A stretch of DNA of 64,000 nucleotides, taken from assembly GCF_014655595.1 (NCBI RefSeq), contig NZ_BNBL01000001.1:598310-662309 (forward strand). Reading direction: 5' to 3'. Below are positions 1 to 8,849 of this stretch, piece by piece. The notes beneath the pieces were generated by a model. It was not told the origin of the DNA. It did not search any database and saw only the letters and a list, made by a program, of their open reading frames with translations. A program made the translations under genes and the position numbers. The DNA comes from Streptomyces griseocarneus. Its GTDB lineage: Bacteria > Actinomycetota > Actinomycetes > Streptomycetales > Streptomycetaceae. Positions within the stretch are counted from its first letter, which is position 1. The number at the start of each line of letters is the position of its first letter.

Positions 1-285
1 CAGCCCGAGGCCCACGAGGATCCTGCGGAGGTGCGTGACCGCTACCTCCTGAGCCTGCGTGCCGCCCCGCCGGAGGTCCTGCTTCTCAAGCTGGCGGACC
101 GGTTCAGCAACGTGCAGCGACTCGACACGCACCCGAGGGCCGAGAAGCGACGTTCCTACTACCGCGAGACGTGCCGCCACCTGGTACCCCTCGCCGCGGG
201 AGTCCCATGGTTCGAGGCGGCCTTCGAGGAGTGGCGGGAGTTCTACCGCCACCTGGAGGACGAGGCACCCGCGGCGACGGCCTGA
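1..285 (+). CDS. HD-domain protein, C-terminal part
   Basis: The reading frame is open from the first base of the window and stops at 285, so the start lies upstream. About 94 residues are visible. The motif KLADRFSNVQRL resembles the helix of RelA/SpoT-like HD phosphohydrolases that carries the metal-proximal aspartate (KLADRxxN). This family hydrolyses nucleotides such as (p)ppGpp, but the metal-binding His-Asp pair is not in view, so the exact activity cannot be assigned. The protein is hydrophilic with no membrane segment. The next sequence downstream is decayed, so nothing suggests an operon partner. Confidence 0.7.
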   Translation, partial: QPEAHEDPAEVRDRYLLSLRAAPPEVLLLKLADRFSNVQRLDTHPRAEKRRSYYRETCRHLVPLAAGVPWFEAAFEEWREFYRHLEDEAPAATA

Positions 286-354
286 CCCCGCCGTCGGCGC
301 GGATGCCACTGCCGGGCCCGCAGCCATGCACGCTGCTCCGCCCGGGCACTGGCC

Positions 355-601
355 ATGAGGGTCGTCACCGCGGCGTCCGACCCGGCGCAGCGGCGGCTGT
401 GCTTTCGCGTGCCGGCGACTTCAGCGACACCGAGTTCACCGGCCTGCGTTCCCGCTGCGACGGAGGAGGATGACTACCGGCGCATGGCCGAACTGCTCGA
501 CTACCTCGGCCTGGACGCTGCTCTCCGCGACCTGTGCGTCCGGGCGCTCGGCAGCATCGATGAGGAAATCGTGAAACGGCCGAGGACTTCGGCGGCGAAT
601 G
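355..601 (+). pseudogene. Frameshifted small conserved protein remnant
   Basis: The codon pattern looks coding but jumps frame. One frame gives SRAGDFSDTEFTGLRSRCD, the next gives DYRRMAELLDYLGLDAALRD, and after another shift the sequence closes with ETAEDFGGE and a TGA at about 601. The simplest reading is a decayed gene for a small acidic protein with at least two single-base indels. I do not recognise a function. It sits between the HD gene and a transposase tail, in a stretch (286-1147) that otherwise holds no intact gene. Confidence 0.35.
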
Positions 602-662
602 ACCACACGCGTGGTCACACGGCAGCCGCACAGTACGAACGACCTAAGAGCTCGTAACACGA

Positions 663-800
663 TCATGGTGTGCGGTTCTTCAGGCGTCGCCAGCAGATGA
701 GTCCGCAGGCGAGCGGGACGAGGGCGTCGTGCAGGTCCAGGCGCCGTTCCCATCGGACGGCGAGGCGCTTGAACTGGTGGAGGAGGAGCCGGCCGAGCGA
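663..800 (-). pseudogene. IS5-type transposase, C-terminal remnant
   Basis: Read on the minus strand, the frame gives ERSLGRLLLHQFKRLAVRWE, then RRLDLHDALVPLACGLICWR and RLKNRTP before the stop at 663. This matches the usual end of IS5/IS4-superfamily DDE transposases (ERTFxWLxxFKRLxxRYERR...), which carries the last catalytic Glu. Everything upstream of about position 800 is unrecognisable, so only the last 45 residues survive. The remnant marks an old insertion beside the chitosanase gene. Confidence 0.65.
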
Positions 801-1077
801 ACGCTCACCGCCGCCCAGCACACGGGCGCACGCGTCGTCGCACCCCGGCCCGGCCAGCCGTTCGAGCCGGCCGTGGGGCTGCCGCTCGAGCCGTGGTGGC
901 GGGCGGTCGCGGCGCCGGCGGCGGGCGGCGGCGAGCCTCCGGCCGAGGAGCCCGAGACGGCCGAGGTGCTCCTCCAGGCGTAGCGCGGTCCTCCCGAGCG
1001 GCGGTTGGCCTGTTTACACACGGGGTGAGATGACCCCTTGTCAGGTAAGCGGACGTGTCGATTCAATGCCGATGCCG

Positions 1078-1096
1078 GTTAGGAAGGTTTCCTAAC
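1078..1096. promoter_or_regulatory. Palindromic operator upstream of chitosanase
   Basis: The sequence gttaggaaggtttcctaac has perfect 8-bp arms (GTTAGGAA/TTCCTAAC) around three bases, 51 bp before the chitosanase ATG. Chitosanase genes of streptomycetes are known to be controlled by a ROK-family repressor (CsnR) through a similar palindrome near the promoter. The match to that regulator is inferred; the palindrome is seen directly. Confidence 0.6.
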
Positions 1097-1147
1097 ATTC
1101 GGCCGACCCTCGGGTCGGACGACCATCGGGAACGAACGGAGTCTCGC

Positions 1148-2017
1148 ATGTCCGCACGCCCCTCGAAGAAGTCCACGCGCGCTGCCCTCCTGGGCCTGGC
1201 CGTCGCCCTCCCCGCCTCCCTCGTCCTTGCGGGGACCGGCCGGGCCGCACCCGCATCCTCCGCGCCGACGCCGGCGGCGGGAATACGGCACGCGGACGCG
1301 GCGGCGCCCGGGCTGGACGACCCGCACAAGAAGGACATCGCCATGCGGCTGGTGTCGAGCGCGGAGAACTCCTCGCTCGACTGGCGGGCCCAGTTCACCT
1401 ACATCGAGGACATCAAGGACGGCCGCGGCTACACCGCCGGCATCATCGGCTTCTGTTCGGGCACCGGCGACATGCTCGAGCTCGTCGAGCTCTACACCAA
1501 GCGGAAGCCCGGCAACCCGCTGGCCGCGTTCCTGCCCGCCCTGCGCAAGGCCAACGGCACCGACTCGCACGCCGGCCTCGGCAAGCCCTTCGAGGACGCC
1601 TGGCACAAGGCCGCCCAGGACAAGGCCTTCCAGGACGCCCAGGAGTCCGAGCGCGACCGGGTCTACTTCGACCCGGCCGTCAAGCAGGCGAAGTCCGACG
1701 GGCTGCGCGCGCTCGGCCAGTTCGCCTACTACGACGCGACCGTCATGCACGGCCCCGGCAGCGGAAAGAACAGCTTCGGCGGCATCCGCAAGGCCGCCCT
1801 GGCGAAGGCCAAGCCCCCGGCGCAGGGCGGCGACGAGAAGACCTACCTGAACGCCTTCCTCGACGCCCGCAAGAAGGCCATGCAGGGCGAGGCGGCGCAC
1901 AGCGACACCAGCCGCGTCGACACCGCGCAGCGCGTCTTCCTCGACAACGGCAACCTCGACCTCGTGCCGCCGCTGAAGTGGAAGGTCTACGGCGACTCCT
2001 ACCGGATCGACGAGTAG
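1148..2017 (+). CDS. csn: Secreted chitosanase, glycoside hydrolase family 46
   Basis: A 289-residue protein that hydrolyses beta-1,4 links in chitosan outside the cell. The ATG at 1148 gives a Sec-type signal peptide: basic SARPSKKSTR, a hydrophobic stretch at residues 12-28, then an Ala-rich cleavage region near 34. The mature part starts GLDDPHKKDIAMRLVSSAEN, as in Streptomyces family 46 chitosanases. The two catalytic carboxylates are visible: Glu73 in SSAENSSLDW and Asp91 in DIKDGRGYTAG, with the 18-residue spacing of Glu22/Asp40 in the N174 enzyme. The ORF could be extended upstream to 1055, but that would bury the signal peptide. The gene ends at a strong terminator shared with the convergent amidohydrolase gene and has a palindromic operator upstream. 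Confidence 0.95.
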   Translation: MSARPSKKSTRAALLGLAVALPASLVLAGTGRAAPASSAPTPAAGIRHADAAAPGLDDPHKKDIAMRLVSSAENSSLDWRAQFTYIEDIKDGRGYTAGIIGFCSGTGDMLELVELYTKRKPGNPLAAFLPALRKANGTDSHAGLGKPFEDAWHKAAQDKAFQDAQESERDRVYFDPAVKQAKSDGLRALGQFAYYDATVMHGPGSGKNSFGGIRKAALAKAKPPAQGGDEKTYLNAFLDARKKAMQGEAAHSDTSRVDTAQRVFLDNGNLDLVPPLKWKVYGDSYRIDE

Positions 2018-2027
2018 GCGCCGCGGG

Positions 2028-2055
2028 AGTGTGCGCTCCCGGGGGAGCGCACACT
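2028..2055. terminator. Shared bidirectional terminator
   Basis: Perfect 13-bp arms (AGTGTGCGCTCCC and its complement) with a GG loop lie between the stops of the convergent chitosanase and amidohydrolase genes. The hairpin reaches the amidohydrolase stop codon. No long T-run follows, as is usual in streptomycetes. Confidence 0.8.
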
Positions 2056-5000
2056 CAGTGGCCCAGCTGATCCAGCAGGTGCTCCATGTCGCAGCAGGAG
2101 TCCCGCCGCAGCTGCCGCCCGACCTCCAGCCAGTCGCCGGGCCGGCCGCCCCGGCGCGGCGCCTCGTCGCCGGCCCGCTCGTACGCGCCCACGAGCTCCC
2201 GCTGCCCGTACGGGACCCCGCCGCGCAGCACCGACGTCGTCCGTACGAGCGCGTCGAAGTCGCTGAACGGATCGCCGTCGATCACCGTGGCGTCGGCGAG
2301 CTTGCCCGCCTCCAGCGTGCCCAGGTCACGGTCCGCGCCGTACGCCCGCGCCGCCAGCACCGTCGCGGTGCTCAGCGCCTGTGCCGGCGACAGCCCCCCG
2401 TACCGGTGCAGGGCTCGCAGGCCCATGTGCAGGGAGAGGCCGACCGGCACCAGCGGGGCGTCCGTGCCGAGGGCGACGATCCCGCCGCCGGCCAGCACCC
2501 GGCGACAGACGTCGGCCTCGCGGCGCAGCGTGGCCAGCTGCTCCTCGGTGGGCGGCTTGGCGGCCGTCTGCTGGACGACCGCCACGTCCCACGGCGGCAT
2601 CAGCTCGGTGACGCGGGGGTCCTTCGCCAGCGCCGGGTCGGCGCCGAGCAGGGGCGTGGAGGTGAAGAGCGTGGCCACGAGGCGGAAGTCCGTGGCGGTG
2701 TAGATCTCCGCCAGGTCCTGGTAGGCGCGGCCCGTGGCCGTCGTGGCGTGGCCGAACTCCAGCCGCTGGGTGGCCTGCAGATGGGTCGTCAGGTCCTGGC
2801 CCAGCTGGACGCCGGGGGAGCACAGGTGGCTGCCGGCCCGCACCCCGAGCCGCTCGTGCGCGAATCGGGCCGCCTCCTCCATCACCCAGCCGGGCGCACG
2901 GACGTAGGTCTTCACGAAGTCCCAGTCCAGGGCGGCGGCCCGGGTCAGTGACCGGCGCAGCCCCTCGCGGGTGCGGTGGGCGCGGCCCATGCTGTACGCG
3001 ACGCGCGCGCCGTCCAGCAGCTCCCCGGAGGTCAGCAGCCGCGGCCCGGCCATGACGCCGGCCGCCACGGCCTCGCGGATGCGGGCCTGCTCGTAGGCGA
3101 ACCCGCCGAGGGAGACGGTGGTGGTGATCCCGTAGGCCAGGAACGAGGCCGTCTGCCGGCCGCCGTAGGTGCTCTGCCAGGGGTGGATGTGGGCGTCCCA
3201 CAGCCCGGGGATCACGGTCTGCCGCGAGGCGTCGACCGTCTTCTTCGCGGCCCGCCGGGCCCGGTGCGGCTCCACGGCGGCGATGCGGCCGCCGCGCACC
3301 ACGAGGTCGACGTCCTCGCGCACCGCCGTGCCCGTGCCGTCCCAGAGCCGGCCGGCGTGGACGACGGTGTCGGCGGGGGCGGGACGCCGGTAGTCCAGCG
3401 CGACGGGGACCGTGCGCGCGGAGCCGTCGGCGGTGTCCAGCAGCCGCAGGCGACCGGCGGAGAGGTAGAGGATCCGGCGCCCGTCGGCCGACCAGGAGGG
3501 GTGGTCGGCGGCCTCGTCCGTCAGCCGGCGCGGCTCGCCGTCGGGCGTCCCGTCGGCCCGCACGGGCAGCAGCCACAGCGCGGACTCGCTGATGACCGCC
3601 ATCGTGCGGCCGTCCGGGGACCAGACGGGCCCGGAGTCGTAGCGGTCGGAGACCGAGGCGTGCGGGGCGATCGTGTGCAGCCGGGCGGCTCCGGTGGCCG
3701 CGTCGACGACGCGGATGAGGTTGTAGCCCTCCCGGAACCGTTGATTCAGCCGGTTGCGGTCGCACAGGGCGAGGAACCGGCCGTCCGGCGACCAGCTCGG
3801 TCTCCCCGGCAGACCGCCCGCGCCGAGCGGCGCCACCAGCACCTTCTCGCCGCCGGACGCCAGATCGCGCACGACGAGGTTCCCCGAGAGGTCCAGGCAG
3901 GCGAGGCGGCCCCCGTCCGGCGACAGGACGGGGAACACCCGCCCGCCGCCGGCCAGCACCTCCTCCTCGCCCGAGGCGAGGTCGTGGCGGCGCACGGCGA
4001 GCAGCCCGTCGCGGTCGTCGGCGTAGACCAGGGCCCGCCCGTCGGGGGACCAGGAGGGCGCCAGCACGTACCGGCCGGGGGCCGACCTGACCACCCGGCG
4101 GGGCGCCCGGCCGCCGGCCACGTCCGCGATCCACACCGCGTCGAGCGCGGCGAACGCCACCCGCCGGGCATCGGGCGACAGGGCCGGCAGGTGCAGCGCA
4201 CGCACGGGCCGCACGCCCTCGCCCGCGAAGTCGTACCGCTTGACGTCGTAGCGGGGCCGGTCGACGGGCAGCTTCGCGGTGAAGGGGATGGTGACCGTCG
4301 GCGGCGTAGGGGCGGGCGCGGCCGAGGGGTGCGGGAGCGAGTCGGCGGGCGTGCGCGGCCCCGCCTGCGCCCCCTGGGCCGCCCCCGGCCGGACGATGCG
4401 GAACTGCCCGCTCACGGTCAGCAACAGCTCGTCGTGGGAGACCCACCGCGGCGGTACGGGCGCCACGTCCCCCTCGACGGGCACGGCGGCCCCGTCCACG
4501 ACGAGCGTGCAGGAGGCGGCGGGCGCGGCAGTGACGCGCAGATAGGCCAGCCGCCCGCCGGGCGAGACGGCCGGCGTCATCACCTGCGCGGCGGCGGACT
4601 CGGTGTGCTCGGCGCGCACTGCCCCGCGCCCGTCGGCCGGCGCCGACATGATCGCGCGGGCCTGCAGCGCGCCCTCCACGACCCGCCCCCGCACGAACAG
4701 CAGCCGCCTGCCGTCCGGGGACCAGACGGGGTCGAAGTCCTCCCACGCCCCGTCCTGCCCGGGCCCCTCCTGCCCGGCCACCCCCGTCACCCGGGAGAGC
4801 GAACCCGTACGCACGTCCATCACCCACACGCGGTACGGACTGCCCGCCACCGGGTCGCCTCCGCGCTCGGAGGCGAAGGCGATTTTCCTGCCGTCCGGCG
4901 ACCACGACGGCCCCCGGTCGTCCCAGGGGCCGTCGGTCAGCTGCCGCAGCCCCGAGCCGTCCGGATTGAGGACCCAGATGTGGAAGCCGCCGCCCCGGTA

Positions 5001-5372
5001 GGCGCAGACGGCGAGCCGCCTGCCGTCGGGGGAGTGGACGGGCCGCGTCGGCTCCAGATCGGCCGGCGTGATCGCGACCGCCTCGCCGCCCTTGCGGGGG
5101 ACGGACCACAGCACGTTCTGCACCTCGGCGATCAGCCGGTCACCGGCGGGCGAGAGCGTCCCGGCGCCATTGGTGGCCCCACTGAACGACAGCACCCCCC
5201 GCCGCCCCGCCCCCGGGGCCGCCACTGCCTCGCCGCCCACGGGCAGCGTGACGCCCACCCCCACGACGGCGGCGGTCCCGGCCGCCGTCTGCAGGAACCC
5301 GCGCCGGGAGACGTTCCTGGGTGCGCTGTGGGGTGCGCTCCGGGGTGCGCTCCGGGAGTTGCTCGTGTCCAA
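2055..5372 (-). CDS. Exported TolB-like propeller plus amidohydrolase
   Basis: A 1105-residue protein of two parts. Residues 18-50 form a Tat signal (SRRGFLQTAAGTAAVVGVG). Residues about 55-680 hold at least ten TolB/WD40-like blades marked by WSPDGR motifs. From about 690 to 1045 comes an amidohydrolase barrel with the metal motif DAHIHP near residue 724 and the late LGTDAPLVPVG segment with the catalytic Asp. This architecture belongs to secreted metal-dependent hydrolases related to imidazolonepropionases and prolidases; peptides or cyclic amides are likely substrates, but none can be named. Tat export fits a cofactor-loaded enzyme. The gene stands alone, convergent with the chitosanase gene. 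Confidence 0.9.
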   Translation of the reverse strand: MDTSNSRSAPRSAPHSAPRNVSRRGFLQTAAGTAAVVGVGVTLPVGGEAVAAPGAGRRGVLSFSGATNGAGTLSPAGDRLIAEVQNVLWSVPRKGGEAVAITPADLEPTRPVHSPDGRRLAVCAYRGGGFHIWVLNPDGSGLRQLTDGPWDDRGPSWSPDGRKIAFASERGGDPVAGSPYRVWVMDVRTGSLSRVTGVAGQEGPGQDGAWEDFDPVWSPDGRRLLFVRGRVVEGALQARAIMSAPADGRGAVRAEHTESAAAQVMTPAVSPGGRLAYLRVTAAPAASCTLVVDGAAVPVEGDVAPVPPRWVSHDELLLTVSGQFRIVRPGAAQGAQAGPRTPADSLPHPSAAPAPTPPTVTIPFTAKLPVDRPRYDVKRYDFAGEGVRPVRALHLPALSPDARRVAFAALDAVWIADVAGGRAPRRVVRSAPGRYVLAPSWSPDGRALVYADDRDGLLAVRRHDLASGEEEVLAGGGRVFPVLSPDGGRLACLDLSGNLVVRDLASGGEKVLVAPLGAGGLPGRPSWSPDGRFLALCDRNRLNQRFREGYNLIRVVDAATGAARLHTIAPHASVSDRYDSGPVWSPDGRTMAVISESALWLLPVRADGTPDGEPRRLTDEAADHPSWSADGRRILYLSAGRLRLLDTADGSARTVPVALDYRRPAPADTVVHAGRLWDGTGTAVREDVDLVVRGGRIAAVEPHRARRAAKKTVDASRQTVIPGLWDAHIHPWQSTYGGRQTASFLAYGITTTVSLGGFAYEQARIREAVAAGVMAGPRLLTSGELLDGARVAYSMGRAHRTREGLRRSLTRAAALDWDFVKTYVRAPGWVMEEAARFAHERLGVRAGSHLCSPGVQLGQDLTTHLQATQRLEFGHATTATGRAYQDLAEIYTATDFRLVATLFTSTPLLGADPALAKDPRVTELMPPWDVAVVQQTAAKPPTEEQLATLRREADVCRRVLAGGGIVALGTDAPLVPVGLSLHMGLRALHRYGGLSPAQALSTATVLAARAYGADRDLGTLEAGKLADATVIDGDPFSDFDALVRTTSVLRGGVPYGQRELVGAYERAGDEAPRRGGRPGDWLEVGRQLRRDSCCDMEHLLDQLGH

Positions 5373-5642
5373 CTGTCCTCCTGAGCCAGGGGAGTTGTGA
5401 GAGGCGGCAGCTACGACCGAGGCCCGATGGTCGCACGCCGCGCGGGTGCCGGGTCAACACCGCCCCCGGGGCGGAGGGGCCGGCCGATCTTCGGCGGGGG
5501 GCGGGGGCGCGGGTGCCGCCGGCGGCGGTGGCAGCGGGGTGGCGGCGGGGTCCCTGGCAGCGGTGCACGACCACCGCGCGAAGTACGGTATTGTTCTCAT
5601 GCGCGGTCGACGAGGGCACAAAAGCCCAGGTCGGACAAGCAC

Positions 5643-5716
<74 letters not shown>

Positions 5717-5723
5717 CGGTATG

Positions 5724-5769
5724 AAAGAAGCCTCTGATTTGCGAGAAATCGCAGGTCGGAGGCTTCTTT
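5724..5769. terminator. Terminator after tRNA-Pro
   Basis: An 11-bp stem (AAAGAAGCCTC/GAGGCTTCTTT) encloses a smaller stem TGCGA/TCGCA with a GAAA loop, 7 bases after the tRNA, and ends in TTT. It can serve both strands, closing the tRNA and the minus-strand gene remnant beyond. Confidence 0.85.
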
Positions 5770-5776
5770 GCGTTGT

Positions 5777-5960
5777 TCACTCGACGAGTCGCAGGTGCCG
5801 CACGGGTGCGATCTCCGGGACCGGTTCGGGACCAACGGGCTCTTGGCGGCCTTCGGTGAGGTAGTGGCTGAAGGCTGCGCCGGCGCCGCTTGCCCTTGGT
5901 GCCCTTGTCGATCAGCCCGCCCGCTCCGGGGGTGGTCTGGCGGCAGCCGTGGCTCTGGCA
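5777..5960 (-). pseudogene. Possible tyrosine integrase remnant
   Basis: On the minus strand one frame gives GGLIDKGTKGKRRRR. I recall a similar stretch in Streptomyces site-specific integrases, at the beta-hairpin Lys before the catalytic Arg-His-x-x-Arg part. A second frame then gives AAFSHYLTEGRQEPVGP and ends VRHLRLVE with a stop at 5777. The central catalytic region is missing and the frames do not join, so the gene is dead. Its place right beside the 3' end of a tRNA, pointing toward it, is where such integrases normally sit, which strengthens the weak similarity. Confidence 0.4.
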
Positions 5961-6137
5961 CGGAATGTGAGACAGGGCCACGATTTTCGCGCGTTGCCGA
6001 AACGCGGCGACGGTTCCTGCAGGAGATCGGCGTCGTGTCGCCGGCGCTGGAGCAGGAGGCGCCCGCTAAGGCGTCCAAGGCGGGCGGGCTCGCGGCTGCC
6101 CGGTGCTGCCGCCGGGTTTGCCGGCAGGCCGTGGACT

Positions 6138-6479
6138 TCAGGCGTCGGTGGTGTGGTGGGACTGCTGGGGCGCGCCGTGGCGCAACTGTTCGTTGATGCG
6201 CTGGGCTTCTTCGAGTTGGTCTTCGAGGATGACGATGCGGCAGGCGGCCTCGATGGGGGTGCCCTGGTCGACGAGTTCGCGGGCGCGGGCGGCGATGCGC
6301 AGCTGGTAGCGGGAGTAGCGGCGGTGTCCGCCTTCGGAGCGGAGCGGGGTGATCAGGCGGGCTTCGCCGATGGCGCGCAGGAAGGCGGGGGTGGTGCCGA
6401 GGAGTTCGGCGGCCCGGCCCATGGTGTAGGCGGGGTAGTCGTCGTCATCGAGACGGTCGAGAGGGTCTTGTGCGGTCAT
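6138..6479 (-). CDS. MerR-family regulator, copy 1
   Basis: 113 residues starting MTAQDPLDRLDDDDYPAYTM. The N-terminal winged helix (TMGRAAELLGTTPAFLRAIG through SEGGHRRYSRYQLRIAARAR) is the MerR DNA-binding fold. The tail (PIEAACRIVILEDQLEEAQR) can form the antiparallel coiled coil for dimerisation. There is no effector domain and no Cys metal site. A near-identical copy lies at 52383-52721, and both share a palindromic leader, so they likely share a mode of control. Homologues are common in streptomycetes; the target is unknown. The ATG at 6479 fixes the same N-terminus as the second copy. Confidence 0.88.
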   Translation of the reverse strand: MTAQDPLDRLDDDDYPAYTMGRAAELLGTTPAFLRAIGEARLITPLRSEGGHRRYSRYQLRIAARARELVDQGTPIEAACRIVILEDQLEEAQRINEQLRHGAPQQSHHTTDA

Positions 6480-6509
6480 CTGCACCTTCGCTTGTGGGAA
6501 CGCGGTCGA

Positions 6510-6543
6510 GGGGCCCTGGTTGCCGTGCGGCAACCAGGGCCCC
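6510..6543 (-). promoter_or_regulatory. Conserved hairpin leader of MerR copy 1
   Basis: Perfect 16-bp arms (GGGGCCCTGGTTGCCG and complement) with a 2-base loop lie 30 bp upstream of the MerR start. The same kind of hairpin, followed by the same TTCAACACCATCTGCCGG block (6550-6567 here), precedes the second MerR copy at 52748. Conservation of the stem with differing loop bases points to an RNA or operator role. Confidence 0.7.
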
Positions 6544-6567
6544 GAGGGATTTCAACACCATCTGCCG

Positions 6568-7259
6568 GCCTGCTACTGTGCCGGCCTTCTTGTTCCGCAG
6601 CCGGGCCTGAAAGGCCGGGCATACAGGGATCGCAGTTGCGTGACCGGGGACCACCTTCCAATCCGGGGTCTTGCGGTACCCGGGCCGTGCAGCTTCCTCG
6701 CCCGGGCGATCCTGATGGCGTCTGCCTCCTCCTTCTTTCTTCTTCTGCTTCGTGCTGCTGGAACTGCGGTACTGCTCACGGCCCCGTGGGCCGCCCGGCC
6801 CGGCGGCCAGTGACGGGACCCCGTCCACCTTCCGGCCCCACCGCTCCGCCGCCGTGCCGCTCCTGCTGGGACGTGCATGCGCGGTAGTTCGTCCTCTGCC
6901 GCGCCTTACTCGATCTCGTGGCTTCTGACAAAACCGTAACCCCTCACACGGTCCATGTCTACTCTCGCCACGATAGATTTTCTACATGCCTGATACGCCT
7001 TCTCTGTCGGTCTCCAGCATCGGAAATCTGTACTAGGGACCCAAGGTCGATGGTGGCCGTCCGCCACGCGGGCTGTCCAGCGGAGCTGAAGGCCGGGTTC
7101 CCCGTGGCCTCCCGATTTACCCCAATGTCGTGCGCCGGTTGCACGGTGGAGGGCACACTGACGTGAGGTGGGGAGGCGGTGCGCGCGGCCGGGGGTCTGC
7201 GTACCGCGAGGGACCGCGTGTGCTGGGGTGGGCGCCAGCCGTGGCCGTCGGGGGGATGG
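6568..7259. other. No gene seen; promoter-like AT-rich patch
   Basis: No frame in this 690-bp stretch gives a recognisable protein. It contains the upstream region of the minus-strand MerR gene and, at about 6920-7010, a patch with relatively low GC that could hold promoters for the flanking genes. A 32-residue hydrophobic frame from 6714 is probably chance. Confidence 0.5.
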
Positions 7260-8528
7260 GTGACGCAGTCGTATTCCGGGCAGCGCCGTGCCGTGAGAGG
7301 GCGTGGGGCCGGGGGCGGCCCGGTGGTGGTGATCGGGGCCGGTCCGTACGGTCTGTCAGTGGCCGCTCATCTGCGGGCGGCCGGAGTGCCGGTGCGGGTC
7401 TTCGGCGAGATCATGGGCAGCTGGCGGCACGCGATGGCCACCGGGATGTTCCTGAAGTCGACGCCTGCGGCGACGGATCTGTCCGCCCCTGGCCTGGGTG
7501 GCCGGCTGGCGGACTTCTGCCGTGCGGCGGGAGTGGAGGAGCTGACCGAACTGACGCCCATCCCGTGCGCGACATTCGTGAACTACGGGATGTGGTTCGC
7601 CCAGCGGTACGTCGGCTCTGTTGATCCGGCCCGCGTGGACGAGGTGGAGCGGGCCGGGAGTGGCTTCATCATCCGGCTGGGAGGCGGCGAGGAGTTCGAG
7701 GCCGCGGCTGTGGTCGTGGCCACCGGGCTCGGCGCACTCGCGCACATCCCGCGCCGGCTGCGCCATCTGGCCCCGGCGGGTCCGGGCCCGCAGGCGCCGC
7801 TGTCCCACACGAGCCAGCACACCGACCTGTCCCGGTACGCCGGGCGCCGTGTCGCGGTCGTCGGCGGCGGCCAGTCGGCGTTGGAGAGCTCCGCTCTGCT
7901 GCACGAGGGCGGCGCCGACGTCCAGGTCCTGGTGCGCGCCACCGGGGTGCGCTGGGGGGAGCGCCCGCAGCTGTCCCGGCCGGTCCGCCGGCGGCTGGCC
8001 GCACCGGCCTCGGCACTGGGGACCGGCTGGATGCCGGCCGCGGTATGCCGCGCTCCGGGGGCCGTGCGGCACCTCCCGGCACCGGCACGGATGCTGCTGT
8101 TCCGCCGTGCGCTGGGCCCGGCGGGCGGGTGGTGGCTGCGCGACCGCGTCGAGGGCATCGTGCCCGTCCGCACGTCCTGCCGCATCCGGCAGGCGCACCT
8201 GGACGGAACCGAGGTGCGGCTGCGGCTGCAGGGGGCGCACGACAAGGCGGCCGAGCTGGTGGTCGATCACGTGCTGGCAGCGACCGGGTACCGGCTCGAC
8301 GTGGACGCGGTGGACTTCTTGGCGCCGGTGCGCCGGGCGGTGGCCCGGGTGCCCGGCTCGAGGGCCCCGCGCCTGTCCGGTGCCTTCGAGTCCAGCGTGC
8401 CGGGCCTGTATTTCACGGGCTCGATGGCCGCACCGGTGTTCGGGCCGATGCTTCGCTTCGTCGCGGGAACGGGCTTCGCCGCGCGGCGGATCACCACACG
8501 CCTGGCGCGGCGGGAACGGCACCATTGA
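7260..8528 (+). CDS. FAD-dependent monooxygenase-like oxidoreductase
   Basis: 422 residues from the GTG at 7260. Two Rossmann motifs are clear: VVVIGAGPYGLSVAAHL near residue 22 (FAD) and VAVVGGGQSALESSALL near residue 200 (NADPH), followed by the ATGY motif (LAATGYRLDVDAVDF) near 345. This is the layout of flavin monooxygenases and lysine/ornithine N-hydroxylase-like proteins, which hydroxylate small substrates using NADPH and O2. The substrate is unknown. The coding frame is open further upstream to 7179, but that part is low-complexity. The gene stands alone, with a truncated STAS fragment after it. Confidence 0.85.
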   Translation: MTQSYSGQRRAVRGRGAGGGPVVVIGAGPYGLSVAAHLRAAGVPVRVFGEIMGSWRHAMATGMFLKSTPAATDLSAPGLGGRLADFCRAAGVEELTELTPIPCATFVNYGMWFAQRYVGSVDPARVDEVERAGSGFIIRLGGGEEFEAAAVVVATGLGALAHIPRRLRHLAPAGPGPQAPLSHTSQHTDLSRYAGRRVAVVGGGQSALESSALLHEGGADVQVLVRATGVRWGERPQLSRPVRRRLAAPASALGTGWMPAAVCRAPGAVRHLPAPARMLLFRRALGPAGGWWLRDRVEGIVPVRTSCRIRQAHLDGTEVRLRLQGAHDKAAELVVDHVLAATGYRLDVDAVDFLAPVRRAVARVPGSRAPRLSGAFESSVPGLYFTGSMAAPVFGPMLRFVAGTGFAARRITTRLARRERHH

Positions 8529-8615
8529 CGCTCCGACGCTGCAGACGCCGGGATGCCCGGAAACCGGGCAGAAGAGGCGGTTGTGTGCGTGCCGCGTCAG
8601 TGGCGTGGTGGCGTG

Positions 8616-8807
8616 ATGGACTGCGTGAGCGTTCCGATCTTCGATTCGTCCGGGTGGTGGTGGCTGAACCGGCAGCTGTCCGAACGAGGGGGAATGCCGG
8701 TCCTGACCGGCGTGCCGCCGAGGGTGCCGCGGGTCTTGTCGCTCACCGGTGCCTGCAAGGTGCTGACGGTGGACGAGCAGGCCGCCCATGCCGACCCCGG
8801 TGAGTAA
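8616..8807 (+). pseudogene. STAS-domain fragment (anti-anti-sigma type)
   Basis: About 63 residues. The visible part begins near FDSSGWWWLNRQLSERGG and runs through RVPRVLSLTGACKVLTVDEQAA. This is the second half of a STAS domain: the DSSG motif around the phosphorylated Ser, then the final helix. The first two strands of the domain are absent, and WWW replaces the usual small residues after DSSG. It is probably a truncated anti-sigma-factor antagonist. A complete STAS gene is at 17749. Confidence 0.55.
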
Positions 8808-8849
8808 GGCCACCGATTCCAGCCCTGGTGAGCGAGCAGGTGGTTGCCG

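Noticed and set aside
729..983. Acidic 84-residue plus-strand frame
   Set aside because: It lies opposite the transposase tail and its acidic sequence reflects that reverse complement; no ribosome-binding site.
2031..5384. Long plus-strand open frames opposite the amidohydrolase gene
   Set aside because: They mirror the third-position GC bias of the minus-strand gene, contain no recognisable domain and are rich in Arg, Pro and Gly.
6740..6830. Short hydrophobic peptide frame upstream of MerR
   Set aside because: No ribosome-binding site, no conservation argument, and no counterpart near the second MerR copy.
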